Assembly (NCBI GenBank): GCA_014378065.1
Contig: JACMOK010000122.1
Location: forward strand, 1-57,678
DNA length: 57,678 nucleotides
Origin: Flavobacterium sp.
Lineage (GTDB): Bacteria; Bacteroidota; Bacteroidia; Flavobacteriales; Flavobacteriaceae
Direction: 5' to 3'
Shown here one piece after another: positions 42,201 to 51,100 of the stretch (positions are counted from its first letter, which is position 1; each line of letters opens with the position of its first letter). The notes beneath the pieces were generated by a model that searched no databases, was not told where the DNA came from, and saw only the letters and a list, made by a program, of their open reading frames with translations. The position numbers were made by a program, and so were the translations under genes.

Positions 42201-44751
42201 CCCTTTGGCCAACACTGTCGGGATAAATGACTATTGTTCTGTCTTCTGCATCGGCATAATTTGAGTTAGGACCGCCGCTGTCATAAAAATGATCGCCTGC
42301 ACAATAGTCGGGCGTTGTACAAAACGAGAAAGGCGGTAACAATGTGGCAGGAGCGGTAGAACATTCGGCCAGCAGATAAAAATCATAACAGGTATTGGGG
42401 ATCAGATTTGTAAAAACGGTCGGGTTTGTAATGACTACTGTTCCATTTCCCGAGGGGATATTGCCTTGTGGCACTATTTCTACGGTCCAATTGCTGGCAT
42501 TGTCGTACCATCCTATTGTCGCTGTTGTTTTAGTAACATTTACCAAAGCAATATTGGTTGGCGCTGTGCAGGCTGTTGTGAAGGTATTGCCATTAGAATA
42601 ACTTCCTACTCCACAGCTGTTGGTATTTCTGACGCGCCAAAAATACTGACGGTCATTGTTTAATGCGCTTGAGCGGTAAGAATTGGTGGTTATGGAAGCC
42701 GATTCGACTATAACGGTAAAGTCGCTATCCGCGGCAACTTGGATCTCATAATTTTGTGCATTGACATCGGTTTGCCAATTGAATAATACGGGATTGACGA
42801 CACTTAAAGCGCCATCTAGCGGTTGCTGCAATGTTATAGGGATGAAATTTGAAGATAAGATGGTCAGATGGATCGTCGTTTCAAATACGTCAGAATCGGA
42901 TTGTCCTCTTATAATAATAGGATATTCTCCGGGAATTAAATTGGTTAAGTTGCCGAGTGTAACCGAAAAATTGCCGGGTGCATTCATTGTGACGGGACTG
43001 AAAACCGCACTAACGCCCAGCGGAAGATTAACTGCTGAAAAACTGATGGGTTCATTAAAATCAGTTTTAGTGTTCATTGCGAACGAGTAGGTAGTTTCAT
43101 CACTTGTATTGCAGAGGCTTTTCGAATTTTCGAGGGTTGTAAACCAAAAATTCTTTAACGTAATCCCTGATATAAGTAATGAATAATTTTGACTGCCATT
43201 CTGCAAATTACCTTTGTGCGACACACTAACGGTGTAGCTTCCTGTTGGGTTGTTGATTTCGGTTTTCTCTACATTATCTACAATATTATCGCCTGTAGTG
43301 CCCGGACTCCCCGGATTGGCAGGATTTAATTTCCAAGGATAGTAAGTAGTATCAGATTTTGTAACGCGTACATCAAGATCATTAACCAATGCCGGGGTCG
43401 CGTCGTCAACATTAAACGAATGAATTTCGCCCTGTGGATCTGTCCAGCTTAAAGTGACCACTAAAGGCTCAGATCCTAAAGCGTTGACTTCAAGAGTAAA
43501 TGAATTGTTTTGGCTCAATGTATTTTCTAAAATATAGGATTCTAACCCTTTACGAGTAATCAGATTGGCGCTTCTTTCCGCATTAATCAAGCCCCAACCG
43601 AAGGTGTAATCCGGACCCGGATTCGATCCAGCCTCGTCTGCAGTATGAATCATCAGCCCTTTCAAAGTGGCTGCTTTCATGTAGGAGCCATTTAGTTGAT
43701 TGTAATATTGTTGCAACAGCAGCAGGGTGCCGTTTACACTTGGTGCTGCCATTGAAGTTCCCGACAAATAGCCATAACTGCTGTTGGAAGCGTCTGTAGC
43801 CGAGAAAGTATTCACGCCTTTAGCAGCAATATCGGGCTTGATTCTTCCGTCGTCAGTCGGCCCCCAGCTGCTAGTTTCAGAAATTACAACGGCGTTGGGT
43901 CCGGTATAATTTAGTACTTCTTGTACGGCCGCGACCGTGATTCCGTTTTTACTTAAGCCATGGCCTGTTATTAAGTCATATCCATTTTTGGTGGTGTTGA
44001 AACTTCCCCTGCTATTTCCGGCGGCGCATACAAATTGATAATAGGGCGCATTGAACATGATGTCGTCGAAGGCTCGGGATTTTGAGTCGTATTTTCCCCA
44101 TTGAAAATCCTGCATTTCAAACGGACTGTAGCCGTAGGAATGGTTAGACAATAACAACCCATTGGCTGCGGCATTTGCTACTTCCGAGACATCATTATTC
44201 CAATCATAGCAGTTGACATTGCCCTTAAATGCCATACCTCTCGCGCGGCCGCTTTGAAACAAATCACTACCAATGATAGTTCCAGCTACATGGGTCGCAT
44301 GAGGATGGGTAAAAGGGGAATTGTCTAACGATTGCAATCTTCCGCTAAAAAGTTCATGGGTTGTTAGGCTCGATCCTGCATCCCAAACGGAAGAAAGCAT
44401 ATTTTCACCTTGAATGTTAAGGCCCAAACCGCCACCGGTGTACAATTTGTTGGCCCTTGTAGTAATACCCGCACCTTCATTGTAAGTCATATAATAGATA
44501 GGCCGATTGTTGGGTGTCACGCCAATTAATTCTGAGTACGAACCGTTTTTATTTTTAATTTTTGGCCAACCATAGATTTTGGATAATTGTTGCGCAAGTT
44601 GTTTGTTCTGATTGAATTCTTTACTGTATCGTTCAGCACTTTCGTTTAGACTTTTCGTATTTGATCTTTGAATTATAACGCTTTTTTCAGCAGTAGACTG
44701 CGAGAAAACCAAACAAGGTATGAATAACAGAAGGCATATAATTTTTTTCAT
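39277..44751 (-). CDS. T9SS subtilisin-like serine protease with FN3-CUB repeats
   Basis: An 1,824-residue secreted protease. After the signal peptide (KKIICLLLFIPCLVFSQS) comes a peptidase S8 domain with Asp in SVWDAGS near residue 124, His in HPHATHVAGTI near 153 and Ser in YLSGTSMAAPS near 331. A beta-sandwich (about 420-560) and a domain with DFTVIVESASI follow. Then five near-identical modules of about 203 residues each pair an FN3-like domain (ATIGWQEN, SCYDFYVRSIC) with a CUB-like domain (CGGDHFYDSGG, CCDYLRIYNGP, SGALTFEFHSDG). It ends in a type A T9SS sorting domain (YYPNPVNQMLTI). The Met at 44751 begins the signal peptide. Confidence 0.92.
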   Translation of the reverse strand: MKKIICLLLFIPCLVFSQSTAEKSVIIQRSNTKSLNESAERYSKEFNQNKQLAQQLSKIYGWPKIKNKNGSYSELIGVTPNNRPIYYMTYNEGAGITTRANKLYTGGGLGLNIQGENMLSSVWDAGSSLTTHELFSGRLQSLDNSPFTHPHATHVAGTIIGSDLFQSGRARGMAFKGNVNCYDWNNDVSEVANAAANGLLLSNHSYGYSPFEMQDFQWGKYDSKSRAFDDIMFNAPYYQFVCAAGNSRGSFNTTKNGYDLITGHGLSKNGITVAAVQEVLNYTGPNAVVISETSSWGPTDDGRIKPDIAAKGVNTFSATDASNSSYGYLSGTSMAAPSVNGTLLLLQQYYNQLNGSYMKAATLKGLMIHTADEAGSNPGPDYTFGWGLINAERSANLITRKGLESYILENTLSQNNSFTLEVNALGSEPLVVTLSWTDPQGEIHSFNVDDATPALVNDLDVRVTKSDTTYYPWKLNPANPGSPGTTGDNIVDNVEKTEINNPTGSYTVSVSHKGNLQNGSQNYSLLISGITLKNFWFTTLENSKSLCNTSDETTYSFAMNTKTDFNEPISFSAVNLPLGVSAVFSPVTMNAPGNFSVTLGNLTNLIPGEYPIIIRGQSDSDVFETTIHLTILSSNFIPITLQQPLDGALSVVNPVLFNWQTDVNAQNYEIQVAADSDFTVIVESASITTNSYRSSALNNDRQYFWRVRNTNSCGVGSYSNGNTFTTACTAPTNIALVNVTKTTATIGWYDNASNWTVEIVPQGNIPSGNGTVVITNPTVFTNLIPNTCYDFYLLAECSTAPATLLPPFSFCTTPDYCAGDHFYDSGGPNSNYADAEDRTIVIYPDSVGQRVRTVFNNFQLDNCCDYMVVFNGPNDTYPFLTFANGNNSPGTIASTDSSGALTFVFHSNSNSNFSGWDATVICELLPACPNAPDGFNLINATTTSATIGWNDRANSTAWEAELVPHNAAPSGIATTNFTTNPFQFTGLLSNTCYDFYLRSVCVKGTSDWAGPFTFCTEANYCGGDHFYDSGGINDNYQNYEYKISVISPNIAGKRVRAVFNNFEIDSCCDTFMVFNGPDQNAPLLYNSENNPNPPATLVSTDISGALTVVFSSDGFNNNIGWDATIICESLPPCASTPSEIAVVTLNTTSAQIGWQENSNSTSWEIELLPQGNLPTGAGMAVNTNAYLFEGLTSNSCYDFYVRSICGSGGASGWSMPFRFCTQANFCAGDHFYDSGGASGNYQNDEYKITVITPDAPGERIRAVFNNFNLENCCDRFKVYNGPDTSYPLLYTNTSNPNPPATLVSTDNSGALTFKFISNEQNTQGGWDATISCETLPPCANLPSAMTAINLSTTSATIGWQENSNATSWEVAITLQNTTPTGSGSLTNSNSKFFSSLLPSTCYDFYVRAICGTVPSEWTQAYTFCTEPEYCGGAHFYDSGGVAGNYPDGENKTTIIYPSQPGNRVRAIFNAYQLESCCDYLRIYNGPDTTFPLLYNDASVSPGSVASTAVSGALTFEFHADGNVNASGWDAVIICEPMPVCPEPPTQLTVQSVTTTTALLSWTDNTNANSWNVEILPKGNLPTGVGTEINNATYQCTNLQTDTCYDFYVQSLCPQGTTGWSGPIAFCTAPDYCGGDHFYDSGGLNGNYFNNENKTTIIFPANAADKVSAIFNSFNLEGCCDYLRIYNGPNATYALLYSGGYDSPGTVISTDSSGALTFEFHSDGSANTSGWDATIDCSNLSVSSVADSLDTVEYYPNPVNQMLTIDAHQKVKKYTIYTIEGKQIREAKINTEKFEIDMQNWRSGSYILKLTDEHRKTKTLKIIKN
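39540..42590 (-). repeat. Five tandem ~610-bp modules (FN3-CUB) in the subtilase gene
   Basis: The GDHFYDSGG word recurs near 39840, 40445, 41055, 41670 and 42280, a spacing of about 605-615 bases. The modules are similar but not identical in DNA. Cys pairs (YCGGDHF and CCDYL) are kept in each. Confidence 0.85.
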
Positions 44752-44860
44752 AACAAGAAGGGAATGTTTGAGGTAGATACTATTTGCAATCATTGAAGAT
44801 TTTTACTTTTTGGCCGATCACAAAATTGATGTTCAGCGCGTTATGATCTTCAGAATGCCT

Positions 44861-44868
44861 CAAAAGTA
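44861..44868 (-). promoter_or_regulatory. Putative -7 box for the subtilase
   Basis: TACTTTTG on the minus strand, about 109 bases before the ATG at 44751. This would give a long leader. Confidence 0.4.
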
Positions 44869-44952
44869 TAATAATTTATTCGAATCCGCTTAAAACTACT
44901 CCCAATAGATATCAACAGAATCATAGAATCAAGAGAAGGCAACATTTTCACC

Positions 44953-44989
44953 AAAAAAAAGCCTTTGAGCAAGTGCAAAAAGGCTTTTT
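44953..44989 (-). terminator. Terminator after the endonuclease I gene
   Basis: On the minus strand AAAAAGCCTTT, a 12-base loop, AAAGGCTTTTT and a T-run, 19 bases after the stop. Confidence 0.76.
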
Positions 44990-45007
44990 AAAGAAAGCGT
45001 CGTGAAA

Positions 45008-46087
45008 TTAGTTCACGATTATTTTTTTTGTTATGACCTGATTATTTATTGTTAGTGTTACAAAATAAAATCCTTGTGGTAGATTGTCTATCACATAGCT
45101 ATGATTTTGAGGTATCGGATTTTTAATCTGTTGCATCAGTTGGCCGTTTACATTGATCAATTTAATTTCGTCAATAGTTGTTTCGCTCTCGATCGTAACT
45201 TTATGAATACTTGTAGGATTCGGATAAATGGAAACTGCATTTAAGTCTTCAAAAGTATTTGTTGCAAGTGGCGCTCCCCAGATAGAAGTTACGTAAATAT
45301 TGTTGTCTATGTATGGATTTCTGTTGCCCTGACGCGCATAGATGGCATTATTTCTGGCAATTTCTCTCTGACTTACTGGATCTATCTGGTTCCAGGTTAA
45401 AAGGATATTGAGAAAAGTAGGCGTAAAGACTTGCGTACTGGTTCCGTTAAACATGGTATAATTCCATCCTGTCACTTGTGTTTCATAACGGGTAGCAAAA
45501 TAAAGCAGGCATCTTGCAATATCGCCTTTAAATTCATCAATTGGTTCAAAAACACTTGCAGCGTAACCAGATGAATAGCCAGAATTTAAATTGGATCCCC
45601 TCTTAGTGCCATTGGTAGAGGTAAAATTGGCAACATTTACTTTTCCAAAAGGCAAATCTCCTCTTACCGCATTTACATGTTTGTCTGAAGGAAGTACAAA
45701 ATGCGCATCAGAATACATTGGCGTTGCAGAACCAAATACAGATTGCGGAATGGTGTGTTCTCTGTTATAACGTTCACATTCATTGTTTCCTAAAGTACCA
45801 TCATCTTGGTTGATCCCATAAGTGAATTCACATTCAGGCCCTGTTGGATTTTCAGAATAGACGTCGAGCATGGTGCCGTCATTTTCATAATAAAAATCTT
45901 TATCTGAAGTGGTATAGGTAACATATAATCCAGAGTAACCTCTGTCATTGTGGCCTTTGATAATATTGTAGAGTTGTGTTTTTAGCACGTATCCTGAACT
46001 AGTTGCAGTATTATAATATCCAGCTGGTGGCTGCGCAATGCCAATAGAAACAAAAAATAAGAAAATTAAAGCGTAATGTTTTTTCAT
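45008..46087 (-). CDS. T9SS-secreted endonuclease I
   Basis: A 359-residue secreted nuclease of the endonuclease I (EndA/NucM) family. The signal peptide MKKHYALIFLFFVSIGIAQ is followed by the nuclease domain. Its catalytic His and neighbours lie in CERYNREHTIPQSVFG near residue 110, and a DAHFVLPSDKHVNAVRGDLPFG block near 127 completes the beta-beta-alpha metal site. The C-terminus (about 285-359) is a type A T9SS sorting domain with VSIYPNPTS and GFYFVTLTI. It probably degrades extracellular DNA. It starts 13 bases after the RsmB-type gene. Confidence 0.92.
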   Translation of the reverse strand: MKKHYALIFLFFVSIGIAQPPAGYYNTATSSGYVLKTQLYNIIKGHNDRGYSGLYVTYTTSDKDFYYENDGTMLDVYSENPTGPECEFTYGINQDDGTLGNNECERYNREHTIPQSVFGSATPMYSDAHFVLPSDKHVNAVRGDLPFGKVNVANFTSTNGTKRGSNLNSGYSSGYAASVFEPIDEFKGDIARCLLYFATRYETQVTGWNYTMFNGTSTQVFTPTFLNILLTWNQIDPVSQREIARNNAIYARQGNRNPYIDNNIYVTSIWGAPLATNTFEDLNAVSIYPNPTSIHKVTIESETTIDEIKLINVNGQLMQQIKNPIPQNHSYVIDNLPQGFYFVTLTINNQVITKKIIVN

Positions 46088-46100
46088 TGTAGGTGATTGG

Positions 46101-47315
46101 TTAATTTTTTCTTTCTAAAAGCGCCATATAAAATCCATCGAATCCAGATTCTGAGGCTAGAATTTTTGAATCTTTGACAAAGGTAAAACTTTTACCTATA
46201 TCGGTTGTTAAGAAACGCTTAATTTGTTCTTGGTTTTCGGAGGGTAAAATAGAACAAGTGGCGTACACCAACTTGCCTCCGGGTTTTACTATTTTGGAAT
46301 AGCTTTCCAAGACCTCCGCTTGAACTTTTTTGATGTTCTCAATGAATTCAAGTTGTAACTTCCATTTGGCATCCGGATTTCTTTTCAAAACACCTAGACC
46401 ACTACAAGGCGCATCAATTAGCACGCGATCGGCTTTTTCATGCAGTTTTTTGATGATCTTGGTAGTATCTATAATGCGGTATTCAATGTTGAAAGCACCG
46501 TTTCTTTTTGCTCGTAATTTGAGTTGCTTGAGTTTGCTTTCATACAAATCCATCGCAATCAATTGGCCTTTATTTTCCATTAGCGATGCAATATGCAAAG
46601 TTTTCCCCCCTGCACCGGCGCAAGTATCAACGACGCGCATGCCCGGTTTTACATCTAGAAAAGCAGCTACGAGTTGCGAATTGGCATCTTGAACTTCAAA
46701 AAAGCCTTGCTTAAAAGCATCAGTCAAAAATACATTGGCCCTTTCTTTTAGTACCAAAGCATCGGGTTGGTCTTTTAAAAATTCGGTTTCAATGTTGAGG
46801 TCCATTAAAATGGCTCGCAGCTTTTCTTTGGTGGTTTTAAGGGTATTGACTCTTAGAATCACTTTCGCGGGTTGATTTTGGGCTGCGATTTCGATGGCCC
46901 AGACTTTTTCGCCCAATTCTTTTACGCCCAACTCATCCATCCAGTCCGGAATAGACTCTTTGAGTGCTCTAATTTTGGAAAGTTCATCGAAGCGACCTTT
47001 TATTTTTCGTTCTGGTGTTCCTTCCAGTTGTTTCCAGTCAGGAATAGGATATCCTCGTAATATAGCCCAAACCGCAAACATTCTCCATAAGTTTTCTCTG
47101 TTAAAGGGTTCTTTCACTTCCGCAATTTCAGCGTATAAGCGTTTCCACCTGACGATTTCGTAAATAGTTTCAGCAACAAATTTTCTATCGGAACTTCCCC
47201 AACGCTTGTCTTTTTTCAGCGCGCGAGCCACTACTTTATCTGCATATTCCCCTTCATTAAAAATCGCATTTAGGGAGTCGATAGTGGTGTAAACTAAATT
47301 TCTGTGTAATCTCAT
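46101..47315 (-). CDS. RsmB/NOP family rRNA cytosine-C5 methyltransferase
   Basis: A 404-residue enzyme of the RsmB/NOP group. An N-terminal NusB-like helical part (about 1-140) precedes the methyltransferase domain. SAM motif I is VVDTCAGAGGKTLHIAS near residue 230, motif IV with the releasing Cys is LIDAPCSGLGVLKRNPD near 304, and the catalytic motif VI Cys is YATCSILPSENQEQ near 354. The target is probably 16S rRNA C967 or an equivalent. It has a -7 box 17 bases upstream and reads into the endonuclease gene. Confidence 0.92.
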   Translation of the reverse strand: MRLHRNLVYTTIDSLNAIFNEGEYADKVVARALKKDKRWGSSDRKFVAETIYEIVRWKRLYAEIAEVKEPFNRENLWRMFAVWAILRGYPIPDWKQLEGTPERKIKGRFDELSKIRALKESIPDWMDELGVKELGEKVWAIEIAAQNQPAKVILRVNTLKTTKEKLRAILMDLNIETEFLKDQPDALVLKERANVFLTDAFKQGFFEVQDANSQLVAAFLDVKPGMRVVDTCAGAGGKTLHIASLMENKGQLIAMDLYESKLKQLKLRAKRNGAFNIEYRIIDTTKIIKKLHEKADRVLIDAPCSGLGVLKRNPDAKWKLQLEFIENIKKVQAEVLESYSKIVKPGGKLVYATCSILPSENQEQIKRFLTTDIGKSFTFVKDSKILASESGFDGFYMALLERKN

Positions 47316-47332
47316 TATGATTTATTGAGGTG

Positions 47333-47340
47333 CAAAGGTA
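47333..47340 (-). promoter_or_regulatory. Putative -7 box for the RsmB-type gene
   Basis: TACCTTTG followed by CACC on the minus strand, 17 bases before the ATG. Confidence 0.5.
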
Positions 47341-47366
47341 TCACTTTTTAATCTTGAATTTGGCGC

Positions 47367-47392
47367 AAAAAAAAACACTGTTTTACACAGTG
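47367..47392 (-). terminator. Terminator after kup
   Basis: On the minus strand CACTG, loop TGTAAAA, CAGTG, then a T-run, just after the kup stop. Confidence 0.72.
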
Positions 47393-47400
47393 CTCTTTTT

Positions 47401-49362
47401 TTATTCGATCCGGTTAAGACATATTTTTTCAGGCGGATGCAGTACCAATGGAAACTTTTCTATTTTTACGGAACTGCTGTCTAAACCGAAGGCCTTCTCT
47501 TCAGACAAACTGAATTTCTTTATTATAAAGTACGAGTTCATGATGATTTTTTCGTGCCAAAGCATGTCGCTGTCGTTTGAGAGGAATTTTTCAGAAAGCA
47601 CAAATTTAAAGTCACCAATAATGTTGTTTTTACTGAGAGATTCATAACGGCTTGTTACATCGACTTCGCCTTTTTTTACCATATCTCGCAATACTTCTTT
47701 AAACATCAAATTAATTTTGGTTGGCTCGCGGAACCCCAAATTAAAGTCTACTCGAAACAAGTCGTCTTTAATAATTTCGGTTACTTTATAATCTGTTCTG
47801 TAGGGTTCACTTAAAATATTGACGTGAACAAACCAATAAATATCTGCTCTTTTGGGTCGTTTTTGCAGAATGGAGTACATTACTTTTTCTTCAATTTCGT
47901 CAGTTCTTCCGGCATTGGTCATGTATACCAAATGGGTTGCGTATTTTGGGATCGATAAATCGACGCTCAGTTCTCCCAATACTTTTTTATAGTTTTCTAT
48001 TTTTACGATTTTAGTGTAACTTTTGCTGATTTTTTTAGCGATAAACCAGATCGCCATAATTCCGATAAGGCCGATCGCGATAAGTACCGTAACGTAACCA
48101 CCGTGCGGGAACTTCTTGAGATTGGCGATTAGGAAACTAAATTCAATAATCAAATAAATAGTAATTACGGGTGCGATAAAAAACCACGAAACCCGTTTCA
48201 TGATCATAAAATAATTGAGTAAAATAGTTGTCATGATCATGCAAAGCACTATCGCCAAACCATAAGCGGCTTCCATATTACTGGATTCTTCAAAATGAAC
48301 TACAATCATTATACAACCTGCCAGCAATAGCCAGTTTATTGATGGAATATACAACTGACCTTTTAATTCGGTTGGATATTTGATTCGCACTTTGGGCCAA
48401 AAACTCAACCGCATGGCTTCGTTAATTAAAGTAAACGAACCACTTATCAAAGCCTGGGAAGCGATCACAGCTGCTAAGGTTGCGATAACAATTCCGATAG
48501 GCTGAAACCAGTCGGCCATAATTAAATAAAACGGATTTCCATTACTACCACCTAAACTTTGCAAAGTGCGCCCTTCGTGATGTATTAAATAAGCTGCTTG
48601 TCCAAAATAGTTGAGGACCAAAGCGATTTTTACAAAAATCCAACTGATTCGGATATTTTTTCGACCACAGTGACCCATATCGGAGTAAAGTGCTTCGGCG
48701 CCGGTGGTGCATAGGAATACAAAACCCAAAACATAAAATCCCTCGGGATGAATTTGTAACAATCGATAGCCGTAATAAGGATTGATCGCTTTCAGCACTT
48801 CCACGTGTTGCATAATTTGCAAAAAGCCTAGAATTGCTAACATACCAAACCATACCAGCATCATTGGGGCGAAAAATTTACCCACTAATTTGGTTCCGAA
48901 TTGTTGGATTGTAAATAAAATGCAAAGAATGGCAATAACAATGGGAACTGTATTAATATCTGGATAGAAAGTTCGGATGCCTTCTACTGCTGAAGCAACA
49001 GAAATTGGAGGTGTAATAATACCGTCGGCAAGTAAGGCACTTCCGCCTACTATAGCGGGAACGATGAGCCATTTGACTTTTGTTCTTTTGACCAGTGCAT
49101 ATAAGGCAAAAATTCCGCCTTCGCCATTATTGTCGGCACTCAGCGTGATTAAAACGTACTTTATGGTCGTTTGTAAAGTTAGTGTCCAAAAAATACAAGA
49201 AACCCCACCTAAAGCAATATCAGCACTTATGGCATGGGAACCAATGATCGCTTTCATTACATATAGCGGCGAAGTTCCTATGTCACCATAAATAATTCCT
49301 AATGTAATTAATAATCCTGCGAAAGTTAATTTGTTATGTAAACCGTGATTTGAAGCACTCAT
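47401..49362 (-). CDS. kup: KUP system potassium uptake protein
   Basis: A 653-residue Kup/HAK potassium symporter with about twelve membrane helices followed by a cytosolic C-terminal domain. The first helix carries GLLITLGIIYGDIGTSPLYV, the family's K+ and proton pathway signature. VSCIFWTLTLQTTIKYV and NNGEGGIFALYAL follow as expected. I start at 49362 (MSASNHGLHNKLTF); 37 upstream codons of open frame contain the promoter box and a hydrophobic, Phe-rich stretch typical of translated AT-rich DNA. It sits alone between two similar terminators. Confidence 0.95.
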   Translation of the reverse strand: MSASNHGLHNKLTFAGLLITLGIIYGDIGTSPLYVMKAIIGSHAISADIALGGVSCIFWTLTLQTTIKYVLITLSADNNGEGGIFALYALVKRTKVKWLIVPAIVGGSALLADGIITPPISVASAVEGIRTFYPDINTVPIVIAILCILFTIQQFGTKLVGKFFAPMMLVWFGMLAILGFLQIMQHVEVLKAINPYYGYRLLQIHPEGFYVLGFVFLCTTGAEALYSDMGHCGRKNIRISWIFVKIALVLNYFGQAAYLIHHEGRTLQSLGGSNGNPFYLIMADWFQPIGIVIATLAAVIASQALISGSFTLINEAMRLSFWPKVRIKYPTELKGQLYIPSINWLLLAGCIMIVVHFEESSNMEAAYGLAIVLCMIMTTILLNYFMIMKRVSWFFIAPVITIYLIIEFSFLIANLKKFPHGGYVTVLIAIGLIGIMAIWFIAKKISKSYTKIVKIENYKKVLGELSVDLSIPKYATHLVYMTNAGRTDEIEEKVMYSILQKRPKRADIYWFVHVNILSEPYRTDYKVTEIIKDDLFRVDFNLGFREPTKINLMFKEVLRDMVKKGEVDVTSRYESLSKNNIIGDFKFVLSEKFLSNDSDMLWHEKIIMNSYFIIKKFSLSEEKAFGLDSSSVKIEKFPLVLHPPEKICLNRIE

Positions 49363-49382
49363 AAAAAGACGATAAAAGTGTA

Positions 49383-49390
49383 CAAATCTA
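49383..49390 (-). promoter_or_regulatory. Putative -7 box for kup
   Basis: TAGATTTG on the minus strand, 20 bases before the chosen ATG. Confidence 0.47.
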
Positions 49391-49463
49391 TCATTAAAAA
49401 ACAAATTATCTAGGTTTAGGTTCTGAATTTCAAAAAAAGGATAAAAAAATATTTTGAAAAAAT

Positions 49464-49493
49464 AAAAAAACACTGTAAAAGCAGTGTTTTTTT
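49464..49493 (-). terminator. Terminator after the 57-bp-repeat gene
   Basis: A-run, ACACTG, loop TAAAAG, CAGTGT, T-run. It ends the gene starting at 50938 and lies upstream of kup. Confidence 0.78.
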
Positions 49494-49519
49494 ATTAGGC
49501 ATTAAGTTTAAAACAATCC

Positions 49520-50938
49520 CTATCGTCTTTCTGCAAGTTGCTGGTTGTTTTCTCTTGATGCCCTGTTATCTTGCGACTCGTTTTGTCTTGCAAAGGCACT
49601 TTGCATTTCGTGATTGCTTAGTGCAAATTGTCGTGTGCTGTGAGAATTATCTCTGCTAGGAATATTGCTGCTTCTATTACTTAAATTCATTTTTGCGATG
49701 TTCTCAAAGCTCGTAATTCTATTTTCTCTAGGGTAATTAGAACTGGTCCTAGCACGACCTGTAGTTCTTGGCGTATTGTTTTCTAATACAGAGTTAAAAC
49801 TAGTTCTTACGTTATTGTCAATTCTTGGCGTACTACTTTCTCTTATGGAGCTAAAATTGGTTCTTACATTGATGTCAGTTCTTGGTGTATTGTTTTCTCT
49901 TACGGAGCTAAAATTGGTTCTTACATTGATGTCAGTTCTTGGTGTATTGTTTTCTCTTACGGAGTTAAAATTGGTTCGTACATTATTGTCAATTCTTGGC
50001 GTATTGTTTTCTCTTACGGAATTAAAATTCGTTCTTACATCATTGTCAGTTCTTGGCGTATTGTTTTCTCTTACGGAGTTAAAATTCGTTCTTACATCAT
50101 TGTCAGTTCTTGGCGTATTATTTTCTTTAATAGCGGTGGCGTTTGTTCTGGTATTGTTAAAGGCCATTTCATCGCGGGGCGCTCCAGTTTGTAAGTTTCT
50201 GGTTTTATCCAACTCATATCTGTTGCTAACATTGTTGTTGCGATAGGCAAAAGAACGGCTTGGATATTGTCTTTCACAATAATTTGATCTGCGAATCGTA
50301 TGCAAGGCAATAGCTCTTTCACTTCTCCTGACGCTTACATAATCATAGTGATTATAAAAATTAATATAGATATCGACATTGTTTCGATACCTAAAAACTG
50401 GATAGGTGTTCCATGAATAATAATAGATTGGATAGTAATTATAATACCAAGCAGAGCAATAGGGAATGTAGCTGTTAACCCAAAACGAATTGTAAATTAT
50501 AGGAGTTTGAACATACGCCGGCTCGTAAATATAGTTATGCCCATACATGTAAACATCCCCAACTACTTGAATCTGGACTTGATTGTATCGGTCTCTTTCT
50601 ACTTCGATCGTAGCTACATCTTGAAAATTATTTTGACCCAAAACGGATTGTACGATGATCAAATGGGTGTATCCCTCCACCGATTCAATAACCCGTAAAT
50701 AATCGACACGGTTGTCATTGTTTAAATCGAGATTTGAGATCTGAATTTCAGGGTCATTTAACTTTCTTTCAAAATCCTCAATATTTTTTGCTTCTCCAAA
50801 AATTGAAGCTACCGCTCTCAGATCAAGATTGTCGCTAATTTCTGAACTAGTAGCGTTTACAAAGGTTCTGTCTTGTGCAAAAAGGGGTAGAAAAAAAAGG
50901 AAAGCAAACAGGGCTGGGGTAATGATCTTAGTTTTCAT
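49520..50938 (-). CDS. Exported protein with seven 19-residue tandem repeats
   Basis: A 472-residue exported protein (signal MKTKIITPALFAFLFFLPLFAQ). Residues about 25-130 form a conserved-looking domain (DLNNDNRVDYLRVIESVEGYTHLIIVQ split by strands) with an Asp-rich, calcium-site-like DLNNDNRVD. Next is a Tyr-rich stretch (AWYYNYYPIYYYSW near 165). Then about seven copies of a 19-residue repeat based on NFNSVRENNTPRTD, and a polar, Asn/Ser/Arg-rich tail. The repeats are nearly identical in DNA. I do not know the family's function; it could be an adhesive or envelope polymer. No T9SS domain is present. Confidence 0.78.
   Translation of the reverse strand: MKTKIITPALFAFLFFLPLFAQDRTFVNATSSEISDNLDLRAVASIFGEAKNIEDFERKLNDPEIQISNLDLNNDNRVDYLRVIESVEGYTHLIIVQSVLGQNNFQDVATIEVERDRYNQVQIQVVGDVYMYGHNYIYEPAYVQTPIIYNSFWVNSYIPYCSAWYYNYYPIYYYSWNTYPVFRYRNNVDIYINFYNHYDYVSVRRSERAIALHTIRRSNYCERQYPSRSFAYRNNNVSNRYELDKTRNLQTGAPRDEMAFNNTRTNATAIKENNTPRTDNDVRTNFNSVRENNTPRTDNDVRTNFNSVRENNTPRIDNNVRTNFNSVRENNTPRTDINVRTNFSSVRENNTPRTDINVRTNFSSIRESSTPRIDNNVRTSFNSVLENNTPRTTGRARTSSNYPRENRITSFENIAKMNLSNRSSNIPSRDNSHSTRQFALSNHEMQSAFARQNESQDNRASRENNQQLAERR
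49764..50162 (-). repeat. Seven tandem 57-bp repeats within the exported-protein gene
   Basis: A shared word (AGTTCTTGG or AATTCTTGG on the plus strand) starts near 49762, 49819, 49876, 49933, 49990, 50047 and 50104, a strict 57-base period. Inner copies differ by few bases; the outermost are more diverged. The period is a multiple of three, so copy changes keep the frame. Confidence 0.88.
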
Positions 50939-51076
50939 GATTTATATATTTGGTCGTTAATAAACATTTTGAAGCATCAATTTTATCTGTAGAAAGGCTC
51001 GTTGCGCCGCGTTCCAATTACTATGCCAATAAATAGACACCATAATGTACAATGACTTTTTGTATTGCAATTGTTG

Positions 51077-51084
51077 TAAGTTTG
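51077..51084 (+). promoter_or_regulatory. Putative -7 box for the BNR lipoprotein
   Basis: TAAGTTTG, 16 bases before the ATG at 51101. A TTTG lies 14 bases upstream, closer than usual. Confidence 0.45.
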
Positions 51085-51100
51085 CTTTTAAAAAAGGATT

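Noticed and set aside
49764..50162. CRISPR-like regular repeats
   Set aside because: The repeats are contiguous without unique spacers, are in frame in a coding region, and no cas genes are near.
49776..50246. A 156-codon open frame opposite the 57-bp repeats
   Set aside because: It stays open only because the repeat period is a multiple of three. The sense frame has a signal peptide and a domain.
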